Shown: positions 43,201 through 51,465 of the stretch, piece after piece
How positions within the stretch are numbered: the first letter of the stretch is position 1
Layout: every line of letters begins with the position of its first letter
Assembly: GCA_016714225.1 (NCBI GenBank)
Contig: JADJNS010000001.1
Location: 682,001 to 746,000, forward strand
From: Archangiaceae bacterium
Lineage (GTDB): Bacteria > Myxococcota > Myxococcia > Myxococcales > Myxococcaceae
DNA: 64,000 nt
Direction of reading: 5' to 3'
Made by a program: the position numbers and the translations under genes
Notes under the pieces: generated by a model
Told to the model about the DNA's origin: nothing
Database searches by the model: none
What the model saw: only the letters and a program-made list of their open reading frames with translations

Positions 43201-46200
43201 GTGATGGGCGCGCTCGAGGGGGAAGAGGCGGCCGAGGCCCACCTGGTGCTCGCCGAGCTGTGTCTGGGGCCGGTGGCCGAGCCCGAGCGGGCGGTGGTGC
43301 TCTTCCGCCGCGCCATCGAGCTGAGGGTGGGCGAGGGAAAAGGGAGGGTGCTGCGTTCACTGGTGGGGCTGGACGCTGCGCTCACGCGCCTCGAGCGGTG
43401 GGAAGAGCTGCTGGCGGTGTTGGAGCAGCGCTCGGCCGCCACCCCGTCGGACGTCGAGCTCTACGAGCGCATCGGCGCCGTCGCTGCCGAGCGCCTGAGC
43501 CGCGACGAGCGGGCCATCGAGGCCTGGCGCGCGGTGCTGAAGCTCTCGCCCAGGCACCTCGGCGCCGCGCGTGCGCTCGAGGCGCTCTACGAGCGCACCG
43601 GGCAGCGCTCGCACCTGCTCGAGACGCTCACCCTGCTCGAGTCGCTGACCCAGGGCGTGCAGCGCGCGCAGGTGCGCATGAAGCTCGCGCGCCTGTGCGC
43701 GAAAGACGACTACGAGCGCACGCTGGTCTTGTGCCGGCGGGTGCTCGAAGAAGACCCGCTGCACGTCGACGCGTTCGACCTGCTCTCCGAGCGGCTCGAG
43801 GCCGGCGGGCGCTGGGCCGAGCTCGAGGCGCTGCTCGAGGCGCGGCTGCAGGTGACACTCGCTTCTCAAGAGGCCGCCGAGCTCGGCTTTCGTCTCGGCG
43901 AGCTCATCTTCCGCCGCCGCGAAGACCCGGTGAAGGCGGCGCGGCACTACCGCGGCGTGCTCGAGCGCGTGCCGCGCCACCTCGGCGCGCTGGAGTCGCT
44001 CGAGGAGCTCTACGAAGGCACCGGCGAGAAGCGCGAGCTGGCCCAGGTGCTCGAGCACCTCGCGCTGGTGCGCGACGACGTCGAGCAGCGCCGCGCCCAC
44101 CACCTGCGCCGCGCCGAGGTGCTCGCCGAGCTGCACGAGCGCGAGGCGGCGGTAGAGTCGATTCGCGCCGCGCTGATGGCCTCGCTGCCGCTGCCCAAGC
44201 GCGCCGAGCCGACCACCAACCCTCACGAGCGCGCGGTGCTGCAGCCGAGCAACCGCTGGCAGAAGGCCACCGAGCCGGGCGCGAAGACCGAGCCGATGGT
44301 GCCGCTCATCGGGGGGCCTCCGAGCGAGCCCGACCTGCACCGTTTGCGCCGCCTGAGCCTGAAGCTCGAGGCGTGGCCCGAAGCCGCGCGCACCCTCGCG
44401 CTGCTCGCCGACGCGCAGCTGGGGTTGGGCCGCCCCGACGAGGCGGTCTCGACCCTGTTCGAGCTGGCCGACGTCGACGAGAAGCGCGACGAGCTGAACG
44501 GCGCCAGCGCCGCGCTCGAGCGGGTGCTGACGCTCGAGGCGAAGAACCGCACCGCCTACGACCGCGCGCGCGGCATCTACGCGCGGCTCGAGCAGCACCG
44601 CGAGTGGGCGACCCTCACCGCGCGCTACCTGCCGCACCTGGGCGGCGCCGAGCTGCTCGCGGCGCTCGATGCCCTGGCGAAGACGCACGCCGAGGCGCTC
44701 GAAGACCCGAGCGGCGCGTTCGGCTTCGCGAGAAGGGCGGTGTCGCTCGACCCGGGCTCCGACGCGCGGCGCGCCACCGCCGAGGCGCTGGCAGCGAAGC
44801 TGAAGCAGCGGCCCGCGCTGGCCGAGACCTACCGCGAGACGCTGGCCGCGCTGGCGTTCTGTGCGGCGTGGCCGAAGCTGGCGCTGGCCCTGGCGCGGCT
44901 CGAAGACGAGGGCCTGGGCGAGGTCGACCGTGCCGAGGCGAGCTTGAAGAGCCTGCTCGCGCACGACCCGGAGAATGCGGCGGCGCTCTCGGCGCTGGTG
45001 GCGATGTTCGAGCGGCGCAAGCTGTACCCGCGCCTGGCCGGCGCGCTCGAGCTCGAGCTCGAAGCGCAGTCAGACCCCGCGGCGCGCGTCGCGCGCCTGC
45101 TGCGGCTCGCCACCCTGCACGAGCAGAAGCTCGAAGACCCGGCGGGCGCGGCGAACGCGCTGCGGCGGGTGCTCGACGTGGCGCCGAGCGTCGAGCACGC
45201 GCGCCTGTTGGTCGCGCTGCACCAGCGGCACCAGCAGTGGCCCGAGGTCTTGAACGCGCTGCTGCGGGTGCGCGCCCTGGTGCCGGCGGGGGCGGCCCGC
45301 GCCACGGTGCAGCTCGAGGTGGCGGCGCTGCACGAGCAGCAGCTGCAAGACGCCGAGGCCGCGGTCGAGGCGTACCTGCACGCGCTCGAGCTCGACCCCG
45401 ACTCGTCGCCTGCTTTTCGCGCGCTCGAGCGGCTGTACCTCTCGCAGGGCCGGCCCGCCGAGCTGCTGCGCGCGTACGAGCACCGCCTCGGTCGCACCGG
45501 CAGCAGCGAAGAGAAGGTCGAGCTCGAGTACAAATCGGCCGACCTGTGGGAGCGGCGCGGCAACCCGCTCGCCGCCGACAAGTGCCTCGACGCGGTGGTG
45601 GCGCTGGCGCCGGCCGAACAGAAGGCGCTCGAGGGGCTGGCCCGCCTGCGCCGCGCCGGAGCGCGCTGGCGCCCGCTCGCCGAGGCGCTGCAGAAGCACG
45701 CCGCGGTGGCCGAGAAGCCGCTGCAGCGCGCGCAGCTGCTCACCGAGCTGGGAGAGGTGCAGCTCGAGAACCTCAAAGAGCCGGCGGCGGCGGTGACCGC
45801 GTGGTCGAAGGCGCTCGAGCAGGTGCCCGAGCACCGCCCGGCGCTGCGCCTGCTCGCGGCGCTGCACGAGCGGGAGCAGCGGTGGAGCGAGGCCGCGCAG
45901 CTCATCGGGCGCGAGGCGAAGCTCGAGAAGAGCGCGGTGGCGCGCGCCGAGCTCGAGTACCACCGCGGCACGCTCTATGAAGAGCAACTGCGCGACGCGA
46001 GCTCGGCCAAGGCCGCGTACGGCGCGGCGCTCGAGTCGCAGCCGGTGCACCTGCCGTCGCTGCGGCGGCTGCGCGCGCTGTTCTTCAAGGCGGGCGAGTG
46101 GGTGGCGTACGAAGAGAACCTGGCCCACGAGGCGAAGCGCGCGCCCGATGGCCCCGACCGCTACCTCGCCGCGCTCGAGCTGGCCCGGCACCACCAGAAG

Positions 46201-48447
46201 CTGAGCCAGCCCGAGAAGGCGGTGCCCTGGTACGAGCATGCGCTGGCCACCCAGCCGGGCTCGCTCGACGCGGCGCTTCCGCTCGCCGACCTGCTGCAGC
46301 AGCTGGGGCGGTGGCCGCGCGCCGCCGAGGTGCTCAAGGCCGCCATCACGGTGCTGGAGCACGAGAAGCCGACCCGGCCCAAGGTGCTCATCGACCGGCT
46401 GTGCGAGCTGGCCCACGTGCACCGCGAGCTGCAGCAGCCGTCGCTGGCGGTGCACGCGTACGCCCGCGCGCTGCACCTCGACCCCACCGAGCCCAAGGCG
46501 CTGCGCGCGCAGATCGAGATGCTCGAGGGCGGCGGGCACATCGCCGAAGCCTCGGACAAGCTCGAGCTGTTTCTCGAGCACCACCTGGCCAGCGTGCCGC
46601 GCGCCGAGCGGGCCTCGCTGGCGCTGCACCTGGGCGAGATGTACTGGGTGCTCAAGCGCGAGAAAGACGCGCTGGCCGCGGCCGAGCGCGCGCTCGACGT
46701 CGAGCCGCTCAACGTGGCCGCGCTCTCGCTGGCGGTGAAGGCCGCCGACAAGCTCGAGGCGCACGACCGCGCGGTCGACCTGCGGCAGCGGCTGGCCGAC
46801 TGCTCGGCGCCCGAGGCGCGCTTCACCCTGCTGGTCGAGCTGGCCGCGCTGGCGCACCAGAAGCTCAACGTGCCGACCCGCGCCATCGACGCGCTGCTGG
46901 TGGCGCAGCAGCTGCAGCCGCAGTCGCGCGCGGTGCTGCAGCAGCTGGCGGCGGCGTACCGGGTGGTGGGGCACAACCGCAAGGCGGCCGAGGCGGTGCA
47001 GGCGCTGCTGCAGCACCCCGAGAGCTCGGCCGCCGACCGCCGCAAAGACACGCTGGTGCTCGCCGACCTGTACGGTCGCGCGATGAGCGAGGTCGATCGC
47101 GCCGTCGACGTGCTCGAGCAGGCGCTCGACCAGGCCCCCGCCTTCGTCGAGGCGTTTCAAGCGCTCGAGGCGCTGCTCACCCGCACCCGCGAGTGGAAGA
47201 AGCTCGACGCGGTGTACGCGCGCATGGCGCAGCGGCTGGGAGACCACGCCGACCAGGCGCCGGCGCGCGCGGCGCTGTGGCGCGGCATCGGCGAGCTGCG
47301 GCTCAAGCAGTTCAAAGACCGCGGGGGCGCGCTCGAGGCGTTCGAGGCGGCGGTGCGGCTGCAGCCCGACAGCCCGGCGATTCTCGAGGCGTACGCAGGG
47401 CTGGCCATCGAGTTTCCCGCCAAGGTGAACGACGCGCTGAAGGCGTACCTGCGGGCGCTGCCCAAGAGCACGGACCCCCAGCGGGCGTGCGCGGCGTTCG
47501 CGCGGGTGGCCGAGAAGCGGGGCGACCTCGACACCGCCAGCATCGCCACGCGCGCGGCAGCGATGCTGAGCGGGGGCACCCAGGCGGGCCTCAAGGTGCC
47601 GAGGCTCAAGGCGGCGGTGAGCGAGCAGGCGTGGCGCGAGCTGTTGCTGCACCCCGGCGTGCGCGGGCCGCTGGGAGAGCTCTTGGCGCTGGTGTGGAGC
47701 CAGGCCGGCGGGCGCTACGCGCGCAGCCTGTCGGACCACAAGCTGCACGCCAAGAAGCACGCGGTCGACCCGCGCACGGCGACGCACGACGCGCTGCAGC
47801 ACCTGCAGGTGGTGGCGCGGGGCCTTTCGTTTCCCCCGCTCGACCTGCTCTCGCCGTACCTCGCGCCGCAGAGCTCGAGCCGCCGCGAAGCGCACCCCGA
47901 CGACGCGGTGGGAGTGAAGGTGGTGCCGACCTGGCCGCCGTACGTGGTGGTCGGTGAGCGGCTCACCACAGAGAAGAGCCTTCCCGTGCTGTACGCGCTG
48001 TTGGCGCGCGGGCTCACCCAGCTGCGGCCCGAGCTGATGATGGCGCAGCTGCTCGACGCCGAGGCGCTCGAGCTGGTGGTCGAGGCGGCGCTGTCGCTGG
48101 GTGACGGGCGCTACGTCTCGCCCATCGACGCCAAGGTGCTGAAGGCCGACAAGAAGCAGCTGGAGAAGGGCTTCTCGAGCGAGGGCCGCGCGGCGCTGGG
48201 CATCGTCACCGAGAAGGTGCTGGCCTCGCGGTTCCCGCAAGACCTCGCCGCGTTTCGCGAGGGCGCGCGGCTGACTCCCTTGCGGGTGGCGCTGCTCATC
48301 GCGGGCGACTTCGCTCCGGTGCGCGCGCTGATTGCCTCAGAGGGTGAGCACGCGGAGGCGGTGGTGCGCGAGCTGCTCACCTTCGCGCTGGGCGGCGAGC
48401 TGCACCAGCTGAGGGTCGAGACCGGCACGCAGGTCGGGGCGCGCTGA
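37210..48447 (+). CDS. Giant TPR protein (3745 residues)
   Basis: A single uninterrupted frame of 11,238 bp. The predicted protein is almost all tandem TPR-like helical hairpins of about 34 residues, many with WExxLxLxPxDxxAxxxLxxLYxxxG spacing, for example EEVARATPQDAAPLEVLCEL, EKVARLDRDALLPVLELEKL and ALELDPDSSPAFRALERLYL. No signal peptide or membrane helix is visible. The last ~250 residues are not TPR; they contain PVLYALLARGLTQLRPELMM and probably form a separate conserved domain. TPR solenoids are protein-protein scaffolds. Such sizes are known among myxobacterial proteins, but partners and role are unknown. GTG start 9 nt after a TAGAGT box; it is divergent from the barrel gene. Confidence 0.93.
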   Translation: MALSEKLRACAERLAQRPGDPETVSVLEGLLEAPADRLEAARFLAPAYERAGNDEGLARVLSLVAAEAEAPVDRLRALEQLQQLHARREAWAALAEVTERLAGVLPDADRQREAWREAARVHLARLHDEESGLEAWLKVLVLAPDDTEARAAVRALTAADRAISGAAAALCAEIVARQKGHPEAQAVLDRLLPPTEALLSALKAFQASPEPAALLDELHHVALRADALEEVADAVEAQSELIEKPAQLAALLRFAARVREELAQPRQAITLWNDLLASVPRDPEALEHLARLLAGAGDLRHAAELSLRRAELISSGPARLERFVEAADFFVAANAHEAALSAFNEALRAAGPAVPSETIAHVQLQRGLLLERAGDPAAVNAFDEALQLPRFVESACQALERLLPKPLTRAAAARALEPVARDAAQGGDLDAARRLVAVLQVRAESAASTEQHVELLVELAALYQRLGEPRPALGALLRAFSLAPQEPRVVEPLERLAYALGANEELSGAYEEHLEKHPADAAVARKAARLHESLGNRDEAFAAWERAAAAAPRDLELLEAFAERCRGRGDLNRLGRVLRWQADAAVDPAQKAKVLRQLANLLEDSLADVTGAANAWEELLELQPHDAAVLETLQRLYQQTGQVPRLKAVVAKKLELERAAAGPKVAALALQLARLELDAPADEARALQLLREVLRLEPDNAQAVAALGRLASTPSEFQAEAAALAATALDTLGDYPVVVQILEAQLGTTHEPGARAAILHRISDLQAGPLEDADLAFLAIARALREVPHDASILSRCIALAESTGAQDELDALLGELASSQPASPARAALFRALARRSSGEVAIAAWSEVLTQLPGDDEARAQLAALFEAAARLADLAVLQRQQLERATPEERPAALLLLAAAQERAGELDEAAATLLQLFALEPGPKALTPLDRVLGLLGRHSERAEVLRRLADQSTDEAQRSSRLLAEARALLAARELPRAVNVLGEMLQRVPDEPRAVAELVALVSENEVQGRVTELLQPVFKGPGLERQRAAVLEALVVVGDGRELRHELAGLHESLGDFTQAYAGRLRLVRERPDEAEPREALERLARAAHLEEELVEAYDELLEGRVEPRAALEMRQTIARLYTEVLQRPELAVRAWEKVARLDRDALLPVLELEKLHRAHQDWVRLAGVLQRKAHLQAEPTEQADTFRQLAALALGPLHDQGLAAEAYRALLERAPEDAEALRALGALLDGFGKHADAYAVLERQLAVASGADEKVALHLKLGQLAAGPVRTPAAAVEHFAAVLEASTEASDVEAAGGALETLLDREPGLGPRIAAALEPVYRRHQATAQLAHALELQPSTPARLEELADLREALKQLPQAFAAREQLYALKPEDARLRGELERVGAAVGQLETVASLFHARLEHRVEDAERLELWRRLGTVQRALGRPLAAAEAWEEVARATPQDAAPLEVLCELYRQQALWPRLPPLLRARAELATEVEEQFALLLELAVVAEEKLLDLGLAVDACRAAIERGGFEPAAVERLQRLFEQSGRFDELRASLLERGDSPAVQVRVALLEYRALKEDDAALRRLEPLGAAASDALVELMRGERPVAAGAARALEMRWKNDSAHREGLIEALEVQAKWAPQEQRTALLHRIAGLHSGDAPRAFEVLDRLLRDAPDDARAFEKLSRLALSEKFERGFAALLGEVVAQANGTTQRVMWPALAKLRQGLGDAEGALAAWVAYLELEPTNPSALVAASALFEATGQFGGLVELLERRLLLESGREGQVALLARIAEVQSDALADAATSYETWRRLLELDPANGAALEALDRLCVKLERWPELAEILGRRIALGGEGLTALKLRLARVRRAELASAAAAVPLLGEILQHEPAHEAALAELEKVVEEQPGWEPAEDLLLGAHRRSRDAARLVVLLDACAARGREAKRRRALWLELAELRLAANDAPLAFLAMAKAFRETPGDASLRVKLVELAAVADEHEALAALLDEVMGALEGEEAAEAHLVLAELCLGPVAEPERAVVLFRRAIELRVGEGKGRVLRSLVGLDAALTRLERWEELLAVLEQRSAATPSDVELYERIGAVAAERLSRDERAIEAWRAVLKLSPRHLGAARALEALYERTGQRSHLLETLTLLESLTQGVQRAQVRMKLARLCAKDDYERTLVLCRRVLEEDPLHVDAFDLLSERLEAGGRWAELEALLEARLQVTLASQEAAELGFRLGELIFRRREDPVKAARHYRGVLERVPRHLGALESLEELYEGTGEKRELAQVLEHLALVRDDVEQRRAHHLRRAEVLAELHEREAAVESIRAALMASLPLPKRAEPTTNPHERAVLQPSNRWQKATEPGAKTEPMVPLIGGPPSEPDLHRLRRLSLKLEAWPEAARTLALLADAQLGLGRPDEAVSTLFELADVDEKRDELNGASAALERVLTLEAKNRTAYDRARGIYARLEQHREWATLTARYLPHLGGAELLAALDALAKTHAEALEDPSGAFGFARRAVSLDPGSDARRATAEALAAKLKQRPALAETYRETLAALAFCAAWPKLALALARLEDEGLGEVDRAEASLKSLLAHDPENAAALSALVAMFERRKLYPRLAGALELELEAQSDPAARVARLLRLATLHEQKLEDPAGAANALRRVLDVAPSVEHARLLVALHQRHQQWPEVLNALLRVRALVPAGAARATVQLEVAALHEQQLQDAEAAVEAYLHALELDPDSSPAFRALERLYLSQGRPAELLRAYEHRLGRTGSSEEKVELEYKSADLWERRGNPLAADKCLDAVVALAPAEQKALEGLARLRRAGARWRPLAEALQKHAAVAEKPLQRAQLLTELGEVQLENLKEPAAAVTAWSKALEQVPEHRPALRLLAALHEREQRWSEAAQLIGREAKLEKSAVARAELEYHRGTLYEEQLRDASSAKAAYGAALESQPVHLPSLRRLRALFFKAGEWVAYEENLAHEAKRAPDGPDRYLAALELARHHQKLSQPEKAVPWYEHALATQPGSLDAALPLADLLQQLGRWPRAAEVLKAAITVLEHEKPTRPKVLIDRLCELAHVHRELQQPSLAVHAYARALHLDPTEPKALRAQIEMLEGGGHIAEASDKLELFLEHHLASVPRAERASLALHLGEMYWVLKREKDALAAAERALDVEPLNVAALSLAVKAADKLEAHDRAVDLRQRLADCSAPEARFTLLVELAALAHQKLNVPTRAIDALLVAQQLQPQSRAVLQQLAAAYRVVGHNRKAAEAVQALLQHPESSAADRRKDTLVLADLYGRAMSEVDRAVDVLEQALDQAPAFVEAFQALEALLTRTREWKKLDAVYARMAQRLGDHADQAPARAALWRGIGELRLKQFKDRGGALEAFEAAVRLQPDSPAILEAYAGLAIEFPAKVNDALKAYLRALPKSTDPQRACAAFARVAEKRGDLDTASIATRAAAMLSGGTQAGLKVPRLKAAVSEQAWRELLLHPGVRGPLGELLALVWSQAGGRYARSLSDHKLHAKKHAVDPRTATHDALQHLQVVARGLSFPPLDLLSPYLAPQSSSRREAHPDDAVGVKVVPTWPPYVVVGERLTTEKSLPVLYALLARGLTQLRPELMMAQLLDAEALELVVEAALSLGDGRYVSPIDAKVLKADKKQLEKGFSSEGRAALGIVTEKVLASRFPQDLAAFREGARLTPLRVALLIAGDFAPVRALIASEGEHAEAVVRELLTFALGGELHQLRVETGTQVGAR

Positions 48448-48587
48448 GCGGCGGCGGTGTTACCGTTTGGTGCTGCGTCTTCGGGTGTTGACCCCGTTCG
48501 CGCGTGCGCGGCATCGTGCGCGCGGTGACTTCGCGGTTCGTTTCGAGCGCCCTCCCTCAGCGCAGCAGAGCTCAGCGCGCGGTATCG

Positions 48588-49331
48588 ATGCGCTTCACGT
48601 GGGCTTGGTGCTTGCTGGCCGCGACCGCCTGTTACCGCTACGTGCCGCCGACGATTCCGCTCGCGGCGGGCAGCGGCGGCAAGCCCATCGTCTTCGGGGT
48701 TCTCGACTCGCGGCCCACGGTGCTGTCGAAGGAGATTTCGCCCAGCCGCACCGGAACCGACTTTTCGATGGTCGGTATACCGGAGCAGAAGCACGACTTC
48801 GGCGACAACGTGCCGGTCGCGAGCGGGCTCGGCAGTCACTTCCGGTATCTCTACTTCAACAGCAGCGGGGTGCCGTACGGCGACATTCGCCCGGTCACGC
48901 TCGAGCCGTCTGCCGACCTCGCGCACGGGCTCGCCGCCACTGCTCCGCGGCCGGGCGAGAAGGCCGGGCTGCTGTTCGTCATCAACGAGTGGTTCCGAGA
49001 CGGGTACAACGAGTGCGTCTACCCGAAGAAGCTGACGGTGCACGTGGTGGGCCCGGGCGGCGTCTCGCTCGCCTCGGCGACCGCCTCGGACGGGCGCTGC
49101 GAGTACACCGGCGAACCGACCCTCAGCGAGAAGATGGATCAGCTCTTCTCCCGGCTGCTGAACGCGCCGGCGGTGTCGGCCGCGCTCAAGGGCGGCGCGA
49201 GCGTGCCGGGTGCGACCGCTCCGGCGCCTGCACCTGCGCCAGCGGCCGCGAAGTGCACCGACGCGCAGATTCAAAAGATGAAGAGCTACGGCGTCTCTGA
49301 TGCCGACATCGGCCGCACCTGCGGTCTGTAG
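48588..49331 (+). CDS. Hypothetical lipoprotein
   Basis: A 247-residue predicted lipoprotein: lipobox AATAC (Cys15) fixes the ATG at 48588; the frame is open further upstream but that part is unlikely. Mature part: GKPIVFGVLDSRPTVLS, an Asn/Ser/Gly-rich beta section, then an Ala/Pro tail (APAPAPAPAAAKC) and a C-terminal helix CTDAQIQKMKSYGVSDADIG. No known domain. It is followed 21 bp later by the exported protein gene at 49353, whose own ribosome site lies in the gap, so the two may be an operon. Confidence 0.78.
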   Translation: MRFTWAWCLLAATACYRYVPPTIPLAAGSGGKPIVFGVLDSRPTVLSKEISPSRTGTDFSMVGIPEQKHDFGDNVPVASGLGSHFRYLYFNSSGVPYGDIRPVTLEPSADLAHGLAATAPRPGEKAGLLFVINEWFRDGYNECVYPKKLTVHVVGPGGVSLASATASDGRCEYTGEPTLSEKMDQLFSRLLNAPAVSAALKGGASVPGATAPAPAPAPAAAKCTDAQIQKMKSYGVSDADIGRTCGL

Positions 49332-49352
49332 ACCACCTGAGGAGAGGCGTTC

Positions 49353-50411
49353 ATGAATCGTTCGTCGAGGTGTCTCGCCGTTGGAGCGACGCTGCTGCTC
49401 GCGCAGGTCGCGTACGCGAACTGCACGAAAGACACCGACTGCAAGGGCGACCGCATCTGCGTGCAGGGGGCCTGTACTGCTCCGGCTCCCAGCGCTGCGC
49501 CGGCCGCCGCGCCGACACCGGCTCCCAGCGCTGCGCCGGCTCCGAGTGCTGCGCCGCAGGCGCCCGTCGCGCTCAGCGAGTCGATGATTGTCGAAATCTA
49601 CGCGAAGGGCGACGTCACCTCGGCCCTCAAGGAAGCGACCCTGGCGGGTCTCACCGACCTGGCGAACCGGCTGACCGCGGCATCGCAGGCCTACGGCGCG
49701 GCCTACCGCGCCCAGCAGGCCGGTCGCGTCGAAGAGGCCATCGCGCAGTACGAGGCGACGGCGCGCGCCGACAAGAGCATCACCACCCGCGAGACCGCGT
49801 ACGGCGCTGCCGCGCGCAACGCGCTGGCCTCGCTCTACCCGCTGCGCGCTCCCGGAGCGGTGCCTGCGCCGGCCCCGGTGCCCGAGGCGGCGGCGCCCGG
49901 GCAGGACGCGACGGCCCGCCAGGTGACGTTCTCGGGGCGTGAGCTGCAGTACACCGTCGACGGCCAGAGCTGCACCGCGCCGTGCTCGCTGACGCTGACC
50001 GGCCGCGACAAGACGCTGCAGGTCGAGGGCTACGGCACCTACCGGCTGCCGCTGACCAACGACGTGACGGTGGTCGAGGCGAAGCGCGGCTCACCCCTGA
50101 CGGCCATCGTCGCGGGGGTGCTGCTGGGGGCGTCTCCGCTGTTCTTCTGGCTGGCTGGGAACACCGCGCCCGAGTGCTCCAGCTCGGGCCTCTCGTGCAA
50201 CGACACCAAGCGGACCATCAACTTCGTCGCAGCGACGTTCATCTTCGTCGCCGCGCTGATCGCGCTACCCGTCGGCATCGTCAGCGCGGTGCGGACGAAG
50301 ATTTACGTCAACGGCGAAGACGCGTACGTGGCCTCGAGCAGCGTTCGCTTCACCCCGGTCATCGCGCTCACCGACAAGGGCGGCCTGCTCGGCGCGCAGC
50401 TGTCGTTCTGA
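49353..50411 (+). CDS. Exported membrane protein with PEGA-like segment
   Basis: A 352-residue protein with a signal peptide (LAVGATLLLAQVAYA), a small Cys module (CTKDTDCKGDRICVQGAC), an Ala/Pro linker and a TPR-like helical region (AAYRAQQAGRVEEAIAQYEA). A beta segment follows that resembles PEGA repeats (YTVDGQSCTAPCSLTLTGRDKTLQV). Two membrane helices come after that (PLTAIVAGVLLGASPLFFWL and FVAATFIFVAALIALPVG), then a strand-rich end. Envelope location is clear, function is not. GAGGAGAGGCGTTC precedes the ATG. Confidence 0.8.
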   Translation: MNRSSRCLAVGATLLLAQVAYANCTKDTDCKGDRICVQGACTAPAPSAAPAAAPTPAPSAAPAPSAAPQAPVALSESMIVEIYAKGDVTSALKEATLAGLTDLANRLTAASQAYGAAYRAQQAGRVEEAIAQYEATARADKSITTRETAYGAAARNALASLYPLRAPGAVPAPAPVPEAAAPGQDATARQVTFSGRELQYTVDGQSCTAPCSLTLTGRDKTLQVEGYGTYRLPLTNDVTVVEAKRGSPLTAIVAGVLLGASPLFFWLAGNTAPECSSSGLSCNDTKRTINFVAATFIFVAALIALPVGIVSAVRTKIYVNGEDAYVASSSVRFTPVIALTDKGGLLGAQLSF

Positions 50412-50509
50412 GCGTCACCGCTGGCGCGGGTCTGCGCAAACCTGCGGAAGAGCCCGAGCTGGGGTGCCTCCATCTCCCCCCTTCATAACCGCCTGAACAC
50501 CCGCTCGCT

Positions 50510-50525
50510 GGGAACAGCCGTTCCC
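50510..50525 (+). terminator. Small hairpin after the PEGA-like gene
   Basis: GGGAAC-AGCC-GTTCCC forms a 6-bp stem about 100 bp after the stop at 50411. It could be a weak terminator in this 241-bp gap. Confidence 0.3.
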
Positions 50526-50602
50526 ACTTCGGAGCCGCCATGTCGCAGGGGGCCCCTGCGCTTCGAGCGCTGCAAGGGCGCGTAGGCGCTGCGCTTCGAG
50601 GT

Positions 50603-50618
50603 GGGCACCAGAGCTGCA
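50603..50618 (+). promoter_or_regulatory. Candidate sigma-54 promoter
   Basis: GGGCAC-CAGAG-CTGCA matches the sigma-54 -24/-12 pattern (TGGCAC-N5-TTGCA) with the invariant GG and GC correctly spaced. It would start transcription about 24 nt before the GTG at 50653, ahead of its GGAGG site. No enhancer-binding protein gene is in the window. Confidence 0.35.
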
Positions 50619-50652
50619 CTTGGAGCGCAACGGCTCGGATACGGAGGCCCTC

Positions 50653-51462
50653 GTGGCGAAAGACTTCATCATCAGCTCGTTGTGCATGGTTCCCGAGGGT
50701 GAGCTCGAGGTCGAGAACGACCTCCAGTCGGCGCGCGAAATCACCGCCGTCGGCGAGGCCCTGGTGGCTGATCACCGCCGCGCCGGGGTCATCGACCTCT
50801 CCCGGTTCCTGGTGGCGCTGCACCGCACCCTGTTCCTCGGCGAGCTCACTCCCATCGGCCGCGGCATCGTGCTGGCGCGCACGCTGGAAGAGATGGAGGG
50901 CGGCGATTGGATAACCGTCGCCGCCGAGCTGGCGCACGGGCTCAACAACGCGCAGCTCGAGGGCATCGGCTCGGCGGGCCTGCTGGCGCTGAAGCGCGCC
51001 CTCAAGTCGGGCTGCCCCGAGCGCTGCGAGCGCGGGCTCGAGCGGGTGCGCGAGATTCTGGCGCGCCGCGCGCCGGTCGAGGTGAGCGCGGCGGGCGGCC
51101 TGTGGGTGGTGGTCGAAGGCTGGGGCGTCACCGACGCCGAGGCCCGCGGCCTGGTTCAGAAGGCGCTCCCCGAGCTGCGCGGCAAGCTGGGCGGCAGCGT
51201 GGTCATCGCGGTCTCGCGCGAAGAAGCGAGCACCTCGCGCGGGGTGCTCATCGAGCACTATCGGCGCTGTGGCGAGGTGCTGTCGCGCACCGGCCTCGAG
51301 ATGCTCGAGCGCGCGGCGCGCTTCGGGCGGGTGCAGCTGCTGCCGCAGGAGCAGCTGCTGCCCGCGCGTGCGCTCACCTTCTCCGAGCGCACGCTGGCGG
51401 TGCTGTCGCGCATCAATGCCGTGCTCAGGCCGGTCACCGAGCGCATCTTCGAACCGGCGTAG
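50653..51462 (+). CDS. Soluble hypothetical protein
   Basis: A 269-residue cytosolic protein. Helical N-terminal half (LEVENDLQSAREITAVGEALV, GRGIVLARTLEEMEGG) and a more mixed second half (GLWVVVEGWGVTDAEARGLV, LLPARALTFSERTLAVLSRI). No motif recognised. The GTG at 50653 is preceded by ACGGAGGCCCTC, a strong ribosome site; a TTG at 50620 has none. It converges with the haem-c propeller gene, stops 3 bp apart. A sigma-54-like promoter precedes it. Confidence 0.75.
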   Translation: MAKDFIISSLCMVPEGELEVENDLQSAREITAVGEALVADHRRAGVIDLSRFLVALHRTLFLGELTPIGRGIVLARTLEEMEGGDWITVAAELAHGLNNAQLEGIGSAGLLALKRALKSGCPERCERGLERVREILARRAPVEVSAAGGLWVVVEGWGVTDAEARGLVQKALPELRGKLGGSVVIAVSREEASTSRGVLIEHYRRCGEVLSRTGLEMLERAARFGRVQLLPQEQLLPARALTFSERTLAVLSRINAVLRPVTERIFEPA

Positions 51463-51465
51463 AAA

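Noticed and set aside
36859..43242. A 2127-residue open frame antisense to the giant TPR gene
   Set aside because: It is a by-product of GAG/CTC-rich codons read backwards. It lacks any ribosome site, its composition is Arg/Glu/Leu/Gln noise, and further antisense frames (43357-44964, 45070-48240) arise the same way. The sense strand has clear TPR pattern.
50620..50652. TTG at 50620 as start of the unknown gene
   Set aside because: It has no ribosome site and would overlap the candidate promoter region, while the GTG at 50653 follows GGAGG at good spacing.
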